Below the pieces are notes generated by a model. That model did not search any database, was not told where the DNA came from, and saw nothing but the letters and a program-made list of their open reading frames with translations. This document shows positions 44,162-53,366 of a DNA stretch of 64,000 nucleotides, in pieces. The position numbers and the translations under genes were made by a program. The DNA is from an uncultured Reyranella sp. GTDB taxonomy: Bacteria > Pseudomonadota > Alphaproteobacteria > Reyranellales > Reyranellaceae. The stretch spans positions 1 through 64,000 of the forward strand of contig NZ_CAMFKM010000004.1 of the NCBI RefSeq assembly GCF_945957355.1, written 5' to 3'. Each line of letters begins with the position of its first letter. The first letter of the stretch is position 1.

Positions 44162-45805
44162 CTAACGCAGTCGAACGACCACGCCGCGCTCGGCCTCGCG
44201 GCGCCTCAGTTCGCGGCGCAGGATCTTGCCGGTCGTCGTGAGGGGCAGTTCCGGCACGAATTCGACCTCGCGCGGATATTCGTGCGCGGCCAGCCGGGTC
44301 TTCACGAAGCCCGCCAGGTCGGCCTTGAGCGAGTCGGTGGGCGCGATCTCGGGCCTGAGCTGGACGAAGGCCTTCACGATCTCCGTGCGCAGCCGGTCGG
44401 GTACGCCCACGACCCCGACCATCGCCACCGCGGGATGCTTCATCAGGCATTCCTCGATCTCACCCGGTCCGATGCGGTAGCCGCCCGAGGTAATGACGTC
44501 GTCGTCGCGGCTCTTGAAGAAGACGTAGCCGTCCTGGTCGATGGTGCCGAGGTCGCCCGTCAGCAGCCAGTCGCCGGCATACTTGCGCTCGGTGGCTTCC
44601 GGGTTGCGCCAGTATTCGAGCATGACGATCGGGTCGTGCCGCCAGCCCGCGATCTGGCCTTCCTGGCCGGGCGGCAGGACGTTGCCGTCGCCATCGACGA
44701 TCGCGACCCTGCGGCCGGGGCAGGCGCGGCCGCAGGAGCCGGGGCGGACCTCGAACCAGTCGGGTGAGTTCAGCAGCATCAGGTTCATCTCGGTCTGGCC
44801 GTAGCCCTCCGAGATCGTCGTGCCGAACGTGTCGCGGCCCCAGCTCAGCAGCTCCTCGCCCATGGCCTCGCCGCCGGTCGAGATCGCGCGGATGTCGTAG
44901 CTCCAGCGGTCCCGCGGCTTGTGGACCTGCCGCATCATCTTGAGCGCGGTCGGCGGGATGAAGCTCACGCCGACATGGTGCTTGGCCAGCATGGCGAAGG
45001 CACGCTCGGGATCGAACTTGGCGAAGCGATGGGCCAGCACCGGCGTGCCGTAGTACCAGGCGGGGAACAGCGCGTCGTAGAGCCCGGCGATCCAGGCCCA
45101 TTCGGCCGGGGTCCACATCACCTCGTTACCGCGCGGCCAGTGGCCCAGCCACTGCTCCACGGCGGGAATGCAGCCCAGCATCATGCGATGGGCGTGCAGC
45201 GCGCCCTTGGGCTGGCCCGTCGTGCCGGACGTGTAGATCAGCAGCGCGGGATCCTCGGCTGCCGTGTCGACGGTGGCGAAGCGGTCGGAGGCGGCGCCCA
45301 GCAGCCGGTCCCAGTCGAGGAAGGCGCTGCCATGGGCGCCGGCGCCGATCACGATGATGGTCTTGAGGTGGGGCAGGCGGTCGCGCACGGCCAGCAGCTT
45401 CGGCAGCTGGCTCATGTCGGTGATGACGGCCGAGGCCTCCGCATTGGCCAGCCGGTATTCGATCGCCTCCTCGCCGAACAGCGTGAACAGCGGCAGCACG
45501 ACCGCGCCCATGCGATAGCCGGCGAGATGGCAGAGCGTCAGCTCCGCACCCTGGCTCAGGAACACGGCGACGCGATCGCCTTTGCCGATGCCGCGCGCGA
45601 CCAGCGCATTGGCGAGGCGCGAGCTGGCGGCAAGGAGCTGGCCGAAGGTCCAGTTGCGCACCGAGCCGTCGGCATTCTCGACGATCATCGCCAGCGTGTC
45701 GGGCGCGTGGCGCTCGCAGACGGCGCGTCCGATGTTGAACCGCTGGGGAGCGGGCCAGCGGAACCGCTTCATGGCGTCGTCGTAGGAAAGACCGCGAGGG
45801 ATCAT
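44162..45805 (-). CDS. Acyl-CoA synthetase (AMP-forming, medium-chain ACSM-like)
   Basis: The 547-residue adenylate-forming enzyme activates a carboxylic acid to its CoA thioester. The P-loop motif is LLIYTSGTTGQPKGALHAHR, then GYGQTEMNLML, GDWLLTGDLGTIDQDGYVFF and the C-terminal catalytic Lys in LPLTTTGKILRRELR. The pattern is closest to medium-chain/ACSM or acetyl-CoA-like synthetases. It may form an operon with the next upstream gene. Confidence 0.9.
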   Translation of the reverse strand: MIPRGLSYDDAMKRFRWPAPQRFNIGRAVCERHAPDTLAMIVENADGSVRNWTFGQLLAASSRLANALVARGIGKGDRVAVFLSQGAELTLCHLAGYRMGAVVLPLFTLFGEEAIEYRLANAEASAVITDMSQLPKLLAVRDRLPHLKTIIVIGAGAHGSAFLDWDRLLGAASDRFATVDTAAEDPALLIYTSGTTGQPKGALHAHRMMLGCIPAVEQWLGHWPRGNEVMWTPAEWAWIAGLYDALFPAWYYGTPVLAHRFAKFDPERAFAMLAKHHVGVSFIPPTALKMMRQVHKPRDRWSYDIRAISTGGEAMGEELLSWGRDTFGTTISEGYGQTEMNLMLLNSPDWFEVRPGSCGRACPGRRVAIVDGDGNVLPPGQEGQIAGWRHDPIVMLEYWRNPEATERKYAGDWLLTGDLGTIDQDGYVFFKSRDDDVITSGGYRIGPGEIEECLMKHPAVAMVGVVGVPDRLRTEIVKAFVQLRPEIAPTDSLKADLAGFVKTRLAAHEYPREVEFVPELPLTTTGKILRRELRRREAERGVVVRLR

Positions 45806-45822
45806 GCCGAAAGGTACCTCCG

Positions 45823-47091
45823 TCAGCGATTTACGCGTTGCACGACGCGGCCGGCCAGCAGTTCCTGCGGCGTCGGCGTCCAGATTTCGTCGGAGGGCGT
45901 GTCGATCACGCGCTGCGCGAACTCGGGCGTGACTCCGCTTGAGACCAGGAAGCGCCGCATGTCGCGGTTGCTTTCGTACAGGTCGTTCGGGCCCATGCCG
46001 GGAAAGCTGCCCTGGTGGAAACCGAGGCGTCCGGTGGCGGAGATCGAGCGATCGTTGCCGCCGAGGAAGGCGATGGTGCAGGCGGAAGCGCAGCCGGTGT
46101 CGACACGCGTTGCAAGCTTGCGGTTGCGGATCATGCGGTTGATCTCGAAGGCGGTGCCGATGCGCCCGCCCGGACCGGCCAGGACGACGCGACGGATCGA
46201 GGGATGCCTGTCCAGCGCCTGCCGCACGGCGGCGGCGCTGCCGGTGCCGTAGGCGCCTTCGACGCTCAGCGCCGTACCGTCGGGACTGACGCTGACGGCG
46301 AGCGTGTCGAGGGCCTCGTCACCGGTATAGATCGCCCAGAGTTCGCCGACCGACGGCACGGCCCGCTCGTAGAGGAGGCCGCCGATGCCGGCGATCGACA
46401 GCGCCGCGGCCACGAAGATGCCGAGGGCGATCGGCACGGGGGCGCGCCGTCGCGCGGCGATCGCGATCAGGCAGACCTGCACGAAGGCGAAGGCGGACGC
46501 GGCCAGGCAGAGCAGGGCGGGGCCGAGGACATGCAGCAGCGTCACCTCGCCGGAACCGAAGACGGCGAGGGTGATGCTGCCGAAGCCGACCAGCAACGCC
46601 ATCGCCGCCCACACGCCGCGATAGTAGAGAGTGAGATCGAACGGCGCGGCGCCATCGCGCCACAGCGGCACGCCCAGCGCCTCGAGATGGTCGACCATGC
46701 GGGCGAGCTTGCCGGTGCGGATGCGCCTTGCACCTTCGCGGTAACCGAGCGACGTCGCCAGGCCCGTCGGCACGGCGCCGTCCCTCAGGCGCACCTCGCG
46801 CAGGCCGATGGCACGCGCCGTCATTTCGGCGAAAGCGATCAGCACGCGTGCGGTCTCGTGGCGTTCGCCGTCGGACACGGTTGCCAGGGGGCCGACGGCG
46901 AGATGGTCGGAGGCCTGCTCGAGCTGCACGGCGCCGAGGAGTGCGGTCTCGCCGTCGATCACGAAGATCGCTCGCGTATCGCTGGTCGAGGCGACGGGCG
47001 GCAGGCTGGGGAAAAGTCGCGCGATGCCCTCGGCATCGGCAGCAGTGGCGCGGCGAACGGCGCCCACGGAGACCCAAGCCTGAGAAGACAC
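45823..47091 (-). CDS. GNAT domain, three membrane helices and ClpP-like periplasmic protease domain in one protein
   Basis: A 422-residue fusion from a GTG at 47,091. About residues 1-130 look like a GNAT acetyltransferase (RRATAADAEGIARLF, TARAIGLREVRLRDG). Three hydrophobic helices follow (AMALLVGFGSITLAVFG, LLHVLGPALLCLAASAF, ALGIFVAAALSIAGIGG). From about residue 260 the C-terminus resembles a ClpP/SppA-type COG3904 protease: VVLAGPGGRIGTAFEINR, then TGCASACTIAFLGG holding the likely catalytic Ser, and GRLGFHQGSFPG with a His. The start is uncertain. The domain order suggests a cytoplasmic acyltransferase tethered to a periplasmic protease. Confidence 0.7.
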   Translation of the reverse strand: MSSQAWVSVGAVRRATAADAEGIARLFPSLPPVASTSDTRAIFVIDGETALLGAVQLEQASDHLAVGPLATVSDGERHETARVLIAFAEMTARAIGLREVRLRDGAVPTGLATSLGYREGARRIRTGKLARMVDHLEALGVPLWRDGAAPFDLTLYYRGVWAAMALLVGFGSITLAVFGSGEVTLLHVLGPALLCLAASAFAFVQVCLIAIAARRRAPVPIALGIFVAAALSIAGIGGLLYERAVPSVGELWAIYTGDEALDTLAVSVSPDGTALSVEGAYGTGSAAAVRQALDRHPSIRRVVLAGPGGRIGTAFEINRMIRNRKLATRVDTGCASACTIAFLGGNDRSISATGRLGFHQGSFPGMGPNDLYESNRDMRRFLVSSGVTPEFAQRVIDTPSDEIWTPTPQELLAGRVVQRVNR

Positions 47092-47171
47092 GCTGACTTT
47101 CCACTCCCTGAGGCCGCTTTCATGGCCGGTGGCCGGACTGTATGCTGCGGCACTTCTCGCGGAGCGTCCAC

Positions 47172-49283
47172 ATGTCACCCGACGATCATGCCTACCCGCC
47201 GGTAGGCCGCGCCAAGCTGCACGAGTCCGGCACGACGACTGTTCCGTCGGTGTGCCCGCACGATTGCACGAGTACCTGCGCGCTGGATGTCGAGAGGCTG
47301 AGCAACACCAGGATCGGCCGTATTCGCGGCTCGATGCGCAACGACTACACCGCGGGCGTGATCTGCGAGAAGGTCGCGCGCTACGCCGAGCGGATCCACC
47401 ATCCCGACCGCCTGATGAAGCCGCTGCGCCGGGTCGGGCCGAAGGGCTCGAAGCAGTTCGCCGAGATCTCGTGGTCGGACGCGCTCGACATCGTGGCCGA
47501 GCAGTTCATCGCCAAGGCGCGCCAGCACGGCAGCGAGACGATCTGGCCGTATTACTATGCCGGCACGATGGGCCTGGTGCAGCGCGACGGCATCAACCGC
47601 CTGCGCCATGCGATGAAGTATTCGCGCTATTTCTCGACCATCTGCGTGACCCTGTCCGACACGGGCTGGATTGCCGGCGTCGGTGCCAAGCGTGGCGCCG
47701 ATGTGCGCGAGATCGACGAGCATGCCGAGCTGGTGGTGATCTGGGGCGGCAATCCCGTGAACACCCAGGTCAACGTCATGACCCACGCGATGAAGGCGAA
47801 GAAGCGCGGCGCCAAGCTCGTCGTGGTCGATCCCTATCGCACCGGCACCGCCGACCAGGCCGACATTCATCTCGCGGTGCGTCCCGGCACCGATGGTGCG
47901 CTGGCGGTCGGTGTGATGCATGTCCTCTTCAAGGAGGGCTATGCCGACTGGGATTACCTGCGGAAGTACACCGACGCGCCGGACGAGCTGGCCGCGCATG
48001 TGGCGTCGCGCACGCCGGAATGGGCGTCGAGGATCACCGGGCTTTCCGTCGAGGAGATCGTGGCGTTCGCGCGCCTTTACGGGCAGAGCAAGGCCTCTTT
48101 CATCCGCTGCCATCACGGCTTCAGCCGCAGCCGCAACGGGGCGGCCAACATGCATGCCGTGACCTGCCTGCCGGCGGTCACCGGTGCGTGGCAGTACAAG
48201 GGCGGCGGCGCCCTCTACGGCCACACCGGCATGTACCCGATCAACAAGACGCTGATCGAAGGGCTCGACGTGGTCGATCCGTCGATCCGCGATCTCGACC
48301 AGTCGCGCCTCGGGCCGATCCTGACCAACGATGCCGCGGCACTGAAGAACGGCCCGCCGGTCACCGGCATGCTGATCCAGAACACCAATCCGGCCATGGT
48401 CTGTCCGGAACTCGAGCTCGTGCACAAGGGCTTCAAGCGCGAGGACCTCTTCAGCTGCGTGCACGAGCAGTTCATGACGGAGACGGCGGCCTTCGCCGAC
48501 ATCGTGCTGCCGGCCACCATGTTCCTCGAACATGACGACTTTTACACAGCCAGCGGCCACACTTTCTTCCAGGTGACCAAGGCGGTGATTGACGCGCCGG
48601 GCGAGTGCCGCGAGAACCACTTCGTGATTTCTGAACTCGCCAAGCGCCTGGGTGCCCAGCACCGCGGCTTCGACATGACGCCATGGGAGATCATGGACGA
48701 AACGCTCAAGGTCTCGGGCATGTGGGATGCCGAGACCAACTGGCAGAAGGGCGGCCAGGACTTCCACCTTGGCTTCGAGACGTCGCACTTCCTCGACGGC
48801 TTCGCCTGGCCCGACAAGAAGTTCCGCTTCAAGCCCGACTGGGCGGCCTATGGCGGGCGCGGCAAGGAAATGCCGGTCCTGCCCGACCATTTCGACGTGA
48901 TCGACAATGCCACCGACGACAAGCCGTTCCGGCTGGTCGCGGCACCGGCGCGCACCTTCCTCAACTCGACCTTCACCGAGACGCCCAGTTCGCAGAAGCG
49001 CGAGGTCCGGCCGACGGCGCTGATGAATCCCGACGACTGCCTCGCGATGGGCATCGTGGAGGGGGATCGTCTCGAGATCGGCAACGAACGCGGAAAGACG
49101 GTGGTCAATGCCAAGCCGCGCAATGGCCAGCAGAAGGGTGTCGTCGTGGTCGAGGGCATCTGGCCCAACCGCAATTTCGAGACCGGCATCGGCATCAATG
49201 CGCTGACCTCCGCCGATCCTGGCTGGCCCAATGGCGGCGCGGTGTTCCACGACACCGCCGTCTGGATCCGCAAAGCCTCGTGA
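47172..49283 (+). CDS. Molybdopterin-dependent oxidoreductase (DMSO reductase superfamily)
   Basis: The 703-residue protein starts MSPDDHAYPPVGRAK. It has an N-terminal [4Fe-4S] motif (VCPHDCTSTC, then VICEK), molybdopterin-binding segments (VIWGGNPVNTQVNV, VVDPYRTGTADQADIHL, LPAVTGAWQYKGGGALYGHT) and a C-terminal binding domain (MNPDDCLAMGIVEGDRLEIG). At the Mo-ligand region it reads TICVTLSDTGW, with a single Cys. No Tat signal is visible. It is only distantly like the enzyme at 39-41 kb. Its stop overlaps mipZ by 4 nt. Confidence 0.87.
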   Translation: MSPDDHAYPPVGRAKLHESGTTTVPSVCPHDCTSTCALDVERLSNTRIGRIRGSMRNDYTAGVICEKVARYAERIHHPDRLMKPLRRVGPKGSKQFAEISWSDALDIVAEQFIAKARQHGSETIWPYYYAGTMGLVQRDGINRLRHAMKYSRYFSTICVTLSDTGWIAGVGAKRGADVREIDEHAELVVIWGGNPVNTQVNVMTHAMKAKKRGAKLVVVDPYRTGTADQADIHLAVRPGTDGALAVGVMHVLFKEGYADWDYLRKYTDAPDELAAHVASRTPEWASRITGLSVEEIVAFARLYGQSKASFIRCHHGFSRSRNGAANMHAVTCLPAVTGAWQYKGGGALYGHTGMYPINKTLIEGLDVVDPSIRDLDQSRLGPILTNDAAALKNGPPVTGMLIQNTNPAMVCPELELVHKGFKREDLFSCVHEQFMTETAAFADIVLPATMFLEHDDFYTASGHTFFQVTKAVIDAPGECRENHFVISELAKRLGAQHRGFDMTPWEIMDETLKVSGMWDAETNWQKGGQDFHLGFETSHFLDGFAWPDKKFRFKPDWAAYGGRGKEMPVLPDHFDVIDNATDDKPFRLVAAPARTFLNSTFTETPSSQKREVRPTALMNPDDCLAMGIVEGDRLEIGNERGKTVVNAKPRNGQQKGVVVVEGIWPNRNFETGIGINALTSADPGWPNGGAVFHDTAVWIRKAS

Positions 49284-50215
49284 GCGAGGGATTCCAACCA
49301 GCGCCCAATCCGAGCATCGCCCAGACACAGGCTCCTCGGATCGAGGGCCGTGGCCACGTCCTCGTGATCGGCAACGAGAAGGGCGGCTCGGGCAAGTCGA
49401 CGACGGCGCTGCACATCGCCGTGTCGCTGATGAGGGATGGCGCGCGGGTGGCGACGCTCGACCTCGATGCCCGGCAGGGAACGCTCAGCCGCTACATCGA
49501 GAACCGCGCGGCCTACGCCGCGAAGAAGGGCATCGACCTGCCGATGCCGCTGCACACGCCGGTGATGATCTCGACCCTGAACGATCGCCGCGAGGCCGAG
49601 GCGGACGAGCGCGCCCGGCTGGCGGCTGCGCTCGAACCGGCGGTCGGCGCGGCCGACTTCGTGATCATCGATACGCCGGGCAGTGACACCCATCTCAGCC
49701 GGCTGGCCCACACCTGGGCCGATACCTTGCTGACGCCGCTGAACGACAGCTTCATCGACCTCGATCTCTTGGCCCGGGTCGATCCCGACACGCTGAAGAT
49801 CGTGCGGCCGTCGATCTATGCGGAAGCGGTCTGGAAGCAGCGCCAGATACGCGCCATCGAGGGCGGCCGGCCGGTCGACTGGATCGTGATGCGCAACCGC
49901 CTGTCTTCGCTGGCGGCACGTAACAAGCGCGACATGGGCAATGTGATCGAGGCGCTGGCCAAGCGCATCGGGTTCCGGGTCGCCGCGGGTCTCAGCGAGC
50001 GCGTGATCTACAAGGAGCTTTTCCTGATGGGGCTCACGCTGCTCGACCTGAAGCGCAGCGGCGGCGCCGGGCCGTCGTTGACCTTGAGCCATGTTGCCGC
50101 GCGCCAGGAAGTACGCGACCTCGTCATGGCGCTCAACCTGCCGGGGGTCGCTCCTGCAGAAGCGGACGCGCCCGCGACAGAAGAAGCCACAGAAGCCCCG
50201 CCGCTTGCAGGATGA
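49280..50215 (+). CDS. mipZ: Division plane positioning ATPase MipZ
   Basis: The 311-residue ParA-like ATPase forms a polar gradient that blocks FtsZ assembly away from midcell in alphaproteobacteria. It has the deviant Walker A GNEKGGSGKSTTALHIA, ATLDLDARQGTLSRYIENR typical of MipZ, and FVIIDTPGSDTHLSRLAH. The GTG start lies in the GTGA overlap with the molybdoenzyme, an unexpected partner. The tail overlaps the convergent MFS gene by 83 nt. Confidence 0.92.
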   Translation: MSEGFQPAPNPSIAQTQAPRIEGRGHVLVIGNEKGGSGKSTTALHIAVSLMRDGARVATLDLDARQGTLSRYIENRAAYAAKKGIDLPMPLHTPVMISTLNDRREAEADERARLAAALEPAVGAADFVIIDTPGSDTHLSRLAHTWADTLLTPLNDSFIDLDLLARVDPDTLKIVRPSIYAEAVWKQRQIRAIEGGRPVDWIVMRNRLSSLAARNKRDMGNVIEALAKRIGFRVAAGLSERVIYKELFLMGLTLLDLKRSGGAGPSLTLSHVAARQEVRDLVMALNLPGVAPAEADAPATEEATEAPPLAG

Positions 50216-51389
50216 ACAGCAGGCCGAACGACCAGGAGTAACCGTCGGGTGAATAGCCCGTCGCGGTGCGCGGCCACAGGTCGACGACCTTTCCGATGGC
50301 CCACTGACCGCCGAAGATCACCGTGAAGACCACGAAGTTGGAACTGGTGCTGACCCGTCCTGCATATTGCGGCGGGAAGGAGCGCGCCAGCAGCGGCATG
50401 TACTGGATCGGATAGGCGCCGAGGAAGCCGAACAGGAGCCAGGCCGCGACCGGGTAGAAGGACGGCAGGAAGGCGAGCCAGGCGCAGACCAGGGTGAAGA
50501 GCGCACTGACGAGGTTGGCCGAGGCGAAATCGCTGACGCCGATGCGGCGGAAGGCGCCGGCCAGCACGCCGCTCAGCGCGAAGCCCGCGGTCATCACCGC
50601 CGTCGTGTAGAGCTGGATGTCGGCCCGGGTCTCGTTGCTGGCGAAGCCGCCGACGTCGCGCAGCCAGGGGCCGATCCACAGGGTGATCGCGGCGATGAAG
50701 GCCATCTGCTGGAAGGTGAGCAGCGGCTGGATGCGCCAGAAGAAGCCGTTGGTCAGCACGATGCCGGTGATGCGGAACTGGTCGCGCAGCGTTCCCGGGG
50801 CCTTCGGCGTGCCGCGCTCCGGCACGACGGTGAACAGGATCGCGGAGACGACCAGGCAGAGCCCCGCCAGCCAGAAGAACAGGCCCTGCCAGCTGATGAT
50901 CGAGAGCGACCATTGGATCGGCAGGGTCGCGGCCATCGAGCCCAGGCCGCCCGCCATCATGTGGAAGCCGGTGATCAGCCCCCAGCGCTCGGGCGGATAC
51001 CAGAGCGTGATCGCCTTGATGGCGGCCATCAGACCGCCGGCGAAGCCTAGGCCGATCAGCACGCGGGCCACGATCAGCTCGCCGAGCGACAGGCTGAGGC
51101 CGAACAGCGCCGAGCCCACCGCCGCCATCGCCAGCAGCAACGCCTGCACGCGGCGCGGCCCGTAGCGGTCGAGCATGACGCCCAAGATCGGCTGGCAGCC
51201 GGCGAAGAACAGGAAGAAGGCCGAGGTGAGGAGGCCGAGGTCGCCTGCGCTGATTCCGACATCCCGCTCGAGATACGGGAAGATCACCGCGTTCACGCCG
51301 CGGAAAATGTAGGAGAGGAAATAGGCCAGCGCGAACGGAACGAAGACGCGCAGCAGCAGCGTGGCGAAGGAGGGGGCGTTTCCGGTCAT
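50133..51389 (-). CDS. MFS transporter
   Basis: The 418-residue membrane protein has about 12 helices and MFS motif A-like GVMLDRYGPRRVQALLLAM in loop 2-3. It begins MTGNAPSFATLLLRVFVPFA and contains YIFRGVNAVIFPYLERD, typical of organic-acid/opine-like MFS permeases. Substrate unknown. Its 3' end overlaps mipZ by 83 nt on the opposite strand. Confidence 0.88.
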   Translation of the reverse strand: MTGNAPSFATLLLRVFVPFALAYFLSYIFRGVNAVIFPYLERDVGISAGDLGLLTSAFFLFFAGCQPILGVMLDRYGPRRVQALLLAMAAVGSALFGLSLSLGELIVARVLIGLGFAGGLMAAIKAITLWYPPERWGLITGFHMMAGGLGSMAATLPIQWSLSIISWQGLFFWLAGLCLVVSAILFTVVPERGTPKAPGTLRDQFRITGIVLTNGFFWRIQPLLTFQQMAFIAAITLWIGPWLRDVGGFASNETRADIQLYTTAVMTAGFALSGVLAGAFRRIGVSDFASANLVSALFTLVCAWLAFLPSFYPVAAWLLFGFLGAYPIQYMPLLARSFPPQYAGRVSTSSNFVVFTVIFGGQWAIGKVVDLWPRTATGYSPDGYSWSFGLLFILQAAGLLWLLLSRARPLLQERPPAG

Positions 51390-51453
51390 GCTTCAATGTT
51401 GGCGCGAACGCGCGGCTGCACCATATTGAACGCACCGCAGAGGGTCAAAGGAC

Positions 51454-52170
51454 ATGGCCGAGGATCGCGCCGGAGATCGCAACGTCCCGTCTACCGCAGG
51501 TGCGAATGCGGTCGATGCCTTCGTGCGCGAAGTGGGCAATCTGCCGGCCGAGCGCCGGCCGGGCGGACGCGGCCGCCTGCTGTTCGCCATGGATGCGACA
51601 GCGAGCCGCGAACCGACCTGGGATCATGCCTGCGCCATCCAGGGGGAGATGTTCGTGGCCGCCGATGCGCTGGGCGGTCTCGACGTTCGGCTCGCCTTCT
51701 ATCGCGGCTTCGAGGAATTCAAGGTCAGCAAGTGGACGTCCGACGGCCGCGAACTCGCCCGTCTGATGAGCAGCGTGCGGTGCGCGGCCGGCCGTACCCA
51801 GATCGCGCGGCTGCTGCGGTACGCCGGCGAGCAGCGCCGCGAGAGCCGTCTCGATGCGGTGATCTTCGTCGGCGACTGCTGCGAGGAGGATGTCGACGCC
51901 GTGGGCCACGAGGCGGGCCAGCTCGGCCTCCTCGGCCTGCCGGTCTTCGTGTTCCAGGAAGGCGAGGACCGCACGGCGTCTCGGCTGTTTCCCCAGATCG
52001 CCAAGCTGACGCGCGGGGCCTACTGCAAGTTCGACCGGTCGAGCCCTGACCAGCTCAAGCGCCTGCTCGGCGCGGTCGCCGCCTATGCCGCCGGTGGCCG
52101 CTCCGCGTTGCTCAAGTACGGCAAGGACCAGGGCGGCATCGCGGCCCTTCTGACAAACCAGATGAAATGA
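51454..52170 (+). CDS. VWA-like domain protein
   Basis: The 238-residue protein has a von Willebrand A-like fold: RLLFAMDATASREPTWDHA gives a MIDAS-like DxTxS segment, then GGLDVRLAFYRG and DAVIFVGDCCEEDVDAVG. No signal peptide or membrane helix is visible, so it is probably cytoplasmic. It is coupled to the acyl-CoA dehydrogenase gene by a 4-nt overlap; the link is unexplained. Confidence 0.8.
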   Translation: MAEDRAGDRNVPSTAGANAVDAFVREVGNLPAERRPGGRGRLLFAMDATASREPTWDHACAIQGEMFVAADALGGLDVRLAFYRGFEEFKVSKWTSDGRELARLMSSVRCAAGRTQIARLLRYAGEQRRESRLDAVIFVGDCCEEDVDAVGHEAGQLGLLGLPVFVFQEGEDRTASRLFPQIAKLTRGAYCKFDRSSPDQLKRLLGAVAAYAAGGRSALLKYGKDQGGIAALLTNQMK

Positions 52171-53366
52171 GCAAGGACCTGCCGGCTGCCGTCGAGCGTT
52201 TCTTCGACGAGGAGATCCTGCCGCGCCATCGCGAATGGGCGGCTCATGTGTCGGCGCGGAAGGGCATCCCTCCGTTCATGGCGGATCTGAAGGCGAAGGC
52301 GCGCGCCGAGGGCCTCTGGAACCTCGGCCTGCCGGACCGGATGAGCAATCGCGCCTTTGCGCCGATCGCCGAAATCATGGGGCGCCTGCCGTGGGCACCC
52401 GAAGTGTTCAATGCCCAGGCGCCGGACGTGCCGAACATGATCATGCTCCAGCATGCGGCAACCGCCGACCAGAAGAAGCGATGGCTGGAGCCGCTGCTCG
52501 AAGGACGTGTGCGCTCGGCCTTCGGCATGACCGAGCCCGACGTCGCCTCGTCCGACGCCACCAACATCGCCACGACGTTGAGGCGCGAGGGCGACGAGTG
52601 GGTCGTGAACGGCCGCAAGTGGTACATCACGGGCGGCGCGCATCCCGACTGCGCGTTCGTGATCGTGATGGGTGTGTCGCGTCCGGAGGCGCCGCGCACC
52701 GGCCGGCATTCCTGCGTGATCGTTCCGATGCCGTCGCCCGGACTGCGGGTCGTGCGCGAGCTGCGTTTTCTCGGCTGGGAGGACAGTATCGCGCCCATCG
52801 CCGAGCTGGACTTCAGGAACGTCCGCGTGCCGGCGGAGAACCTGCTGGGCGAGGAGGGCGAGGGCTTCGCCGCGGCGCAGGTGCGGCTGGGACCGGCGCG
52901 CCTGCACCACTGTATGCGCGCGATCGGCACCTGCGAGGTCCTGGTCGAACTCATGATGGCCCGCGCCGCCGAGCGCCGGACCTTCGGCCGCGCGGTGATC
53001 GACTATGACTCGGCGCAGCAGGCGATCGCGCGCTCCCGCATCGAGATCGAGCAGGCCCGCCTGCTGGTGTTGCGCACCGCCGAGCGGCTCGACAGCGACG
53101 GCCACCAGGCCGTGTGGCGTGATGTCTCGATGGTCAAGGTCGCGGTGCCGGAGACGGCGCAGCGCATTGCCGACCGCGCGATGCAGCTGTTCGGGGCGAT
53201 GGGCGGCAGCGACGATGCGCCGATCCATCGTGCGTTTGCCGTCGCACGCATGCTGCGCATCGCCGATGGGCCGGACGAAGTCCACCTGCGGCAGATATTC
53301 CGGCAGGAAAGGCCGGCCCGCTGGACCGTCTCGGACTCGCCCTATATTACGCCGGGCGATGACTGA
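52167..53366 (+). CDS. Acyl-CoA dehydrogenase family protein (ACAD10/11-like)
   Basis: The 399-residue flavoprotein has the ACAD signatures FGMTEPDVASSDATN and GRKWYITGGAHPDC, then a helical C-terminal domain with LGPARLHHCMRAIG, RRTFGRAVIDYDSAQQAIA and MQLFGAMGGSDDAP. It oxidises an acyl-CoA at the alpha-beta position; the nearest type is ACAD10/11 of long-chain or hydroxyacyl metabolism. It starts in the VWA gene's stop (ATGA). Confidence 0.9.
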   Translation: MSKDLPAAVERFFDEEILPRHREWAAHVSARKGIPPFMADLKAKARAEGLWNLGLPDRMSNRAFAPIAEIMGRLPWAPEVFNAQAPDVPNMIMLQHAATADQKKRWLEPLLEGRVRSAFGMTEPDVASSDATNIATTLRREGDEWVVNGRKWYITGGAHPDCAFVIVMGVSRPEAPRTGRHSCVIVPMPSPGLRVVRELRFLGWEDSIAPIAELDFRNVRVPAENLLGEEGEGFAAAQVRLGPARLHHCMRAIGTCEVLVELMMARAAERRTFGRAVIDYDSAQQAIARSRIEIEQARLLVLRTAERLDSDGHQAVWRDVSMVKVAVPETAQRIADRAMQLFGAMGGSDDAPIHRAFAVARMLRIADGPDEVHLRQIFRQERPARWTVSDSPYITPGDD

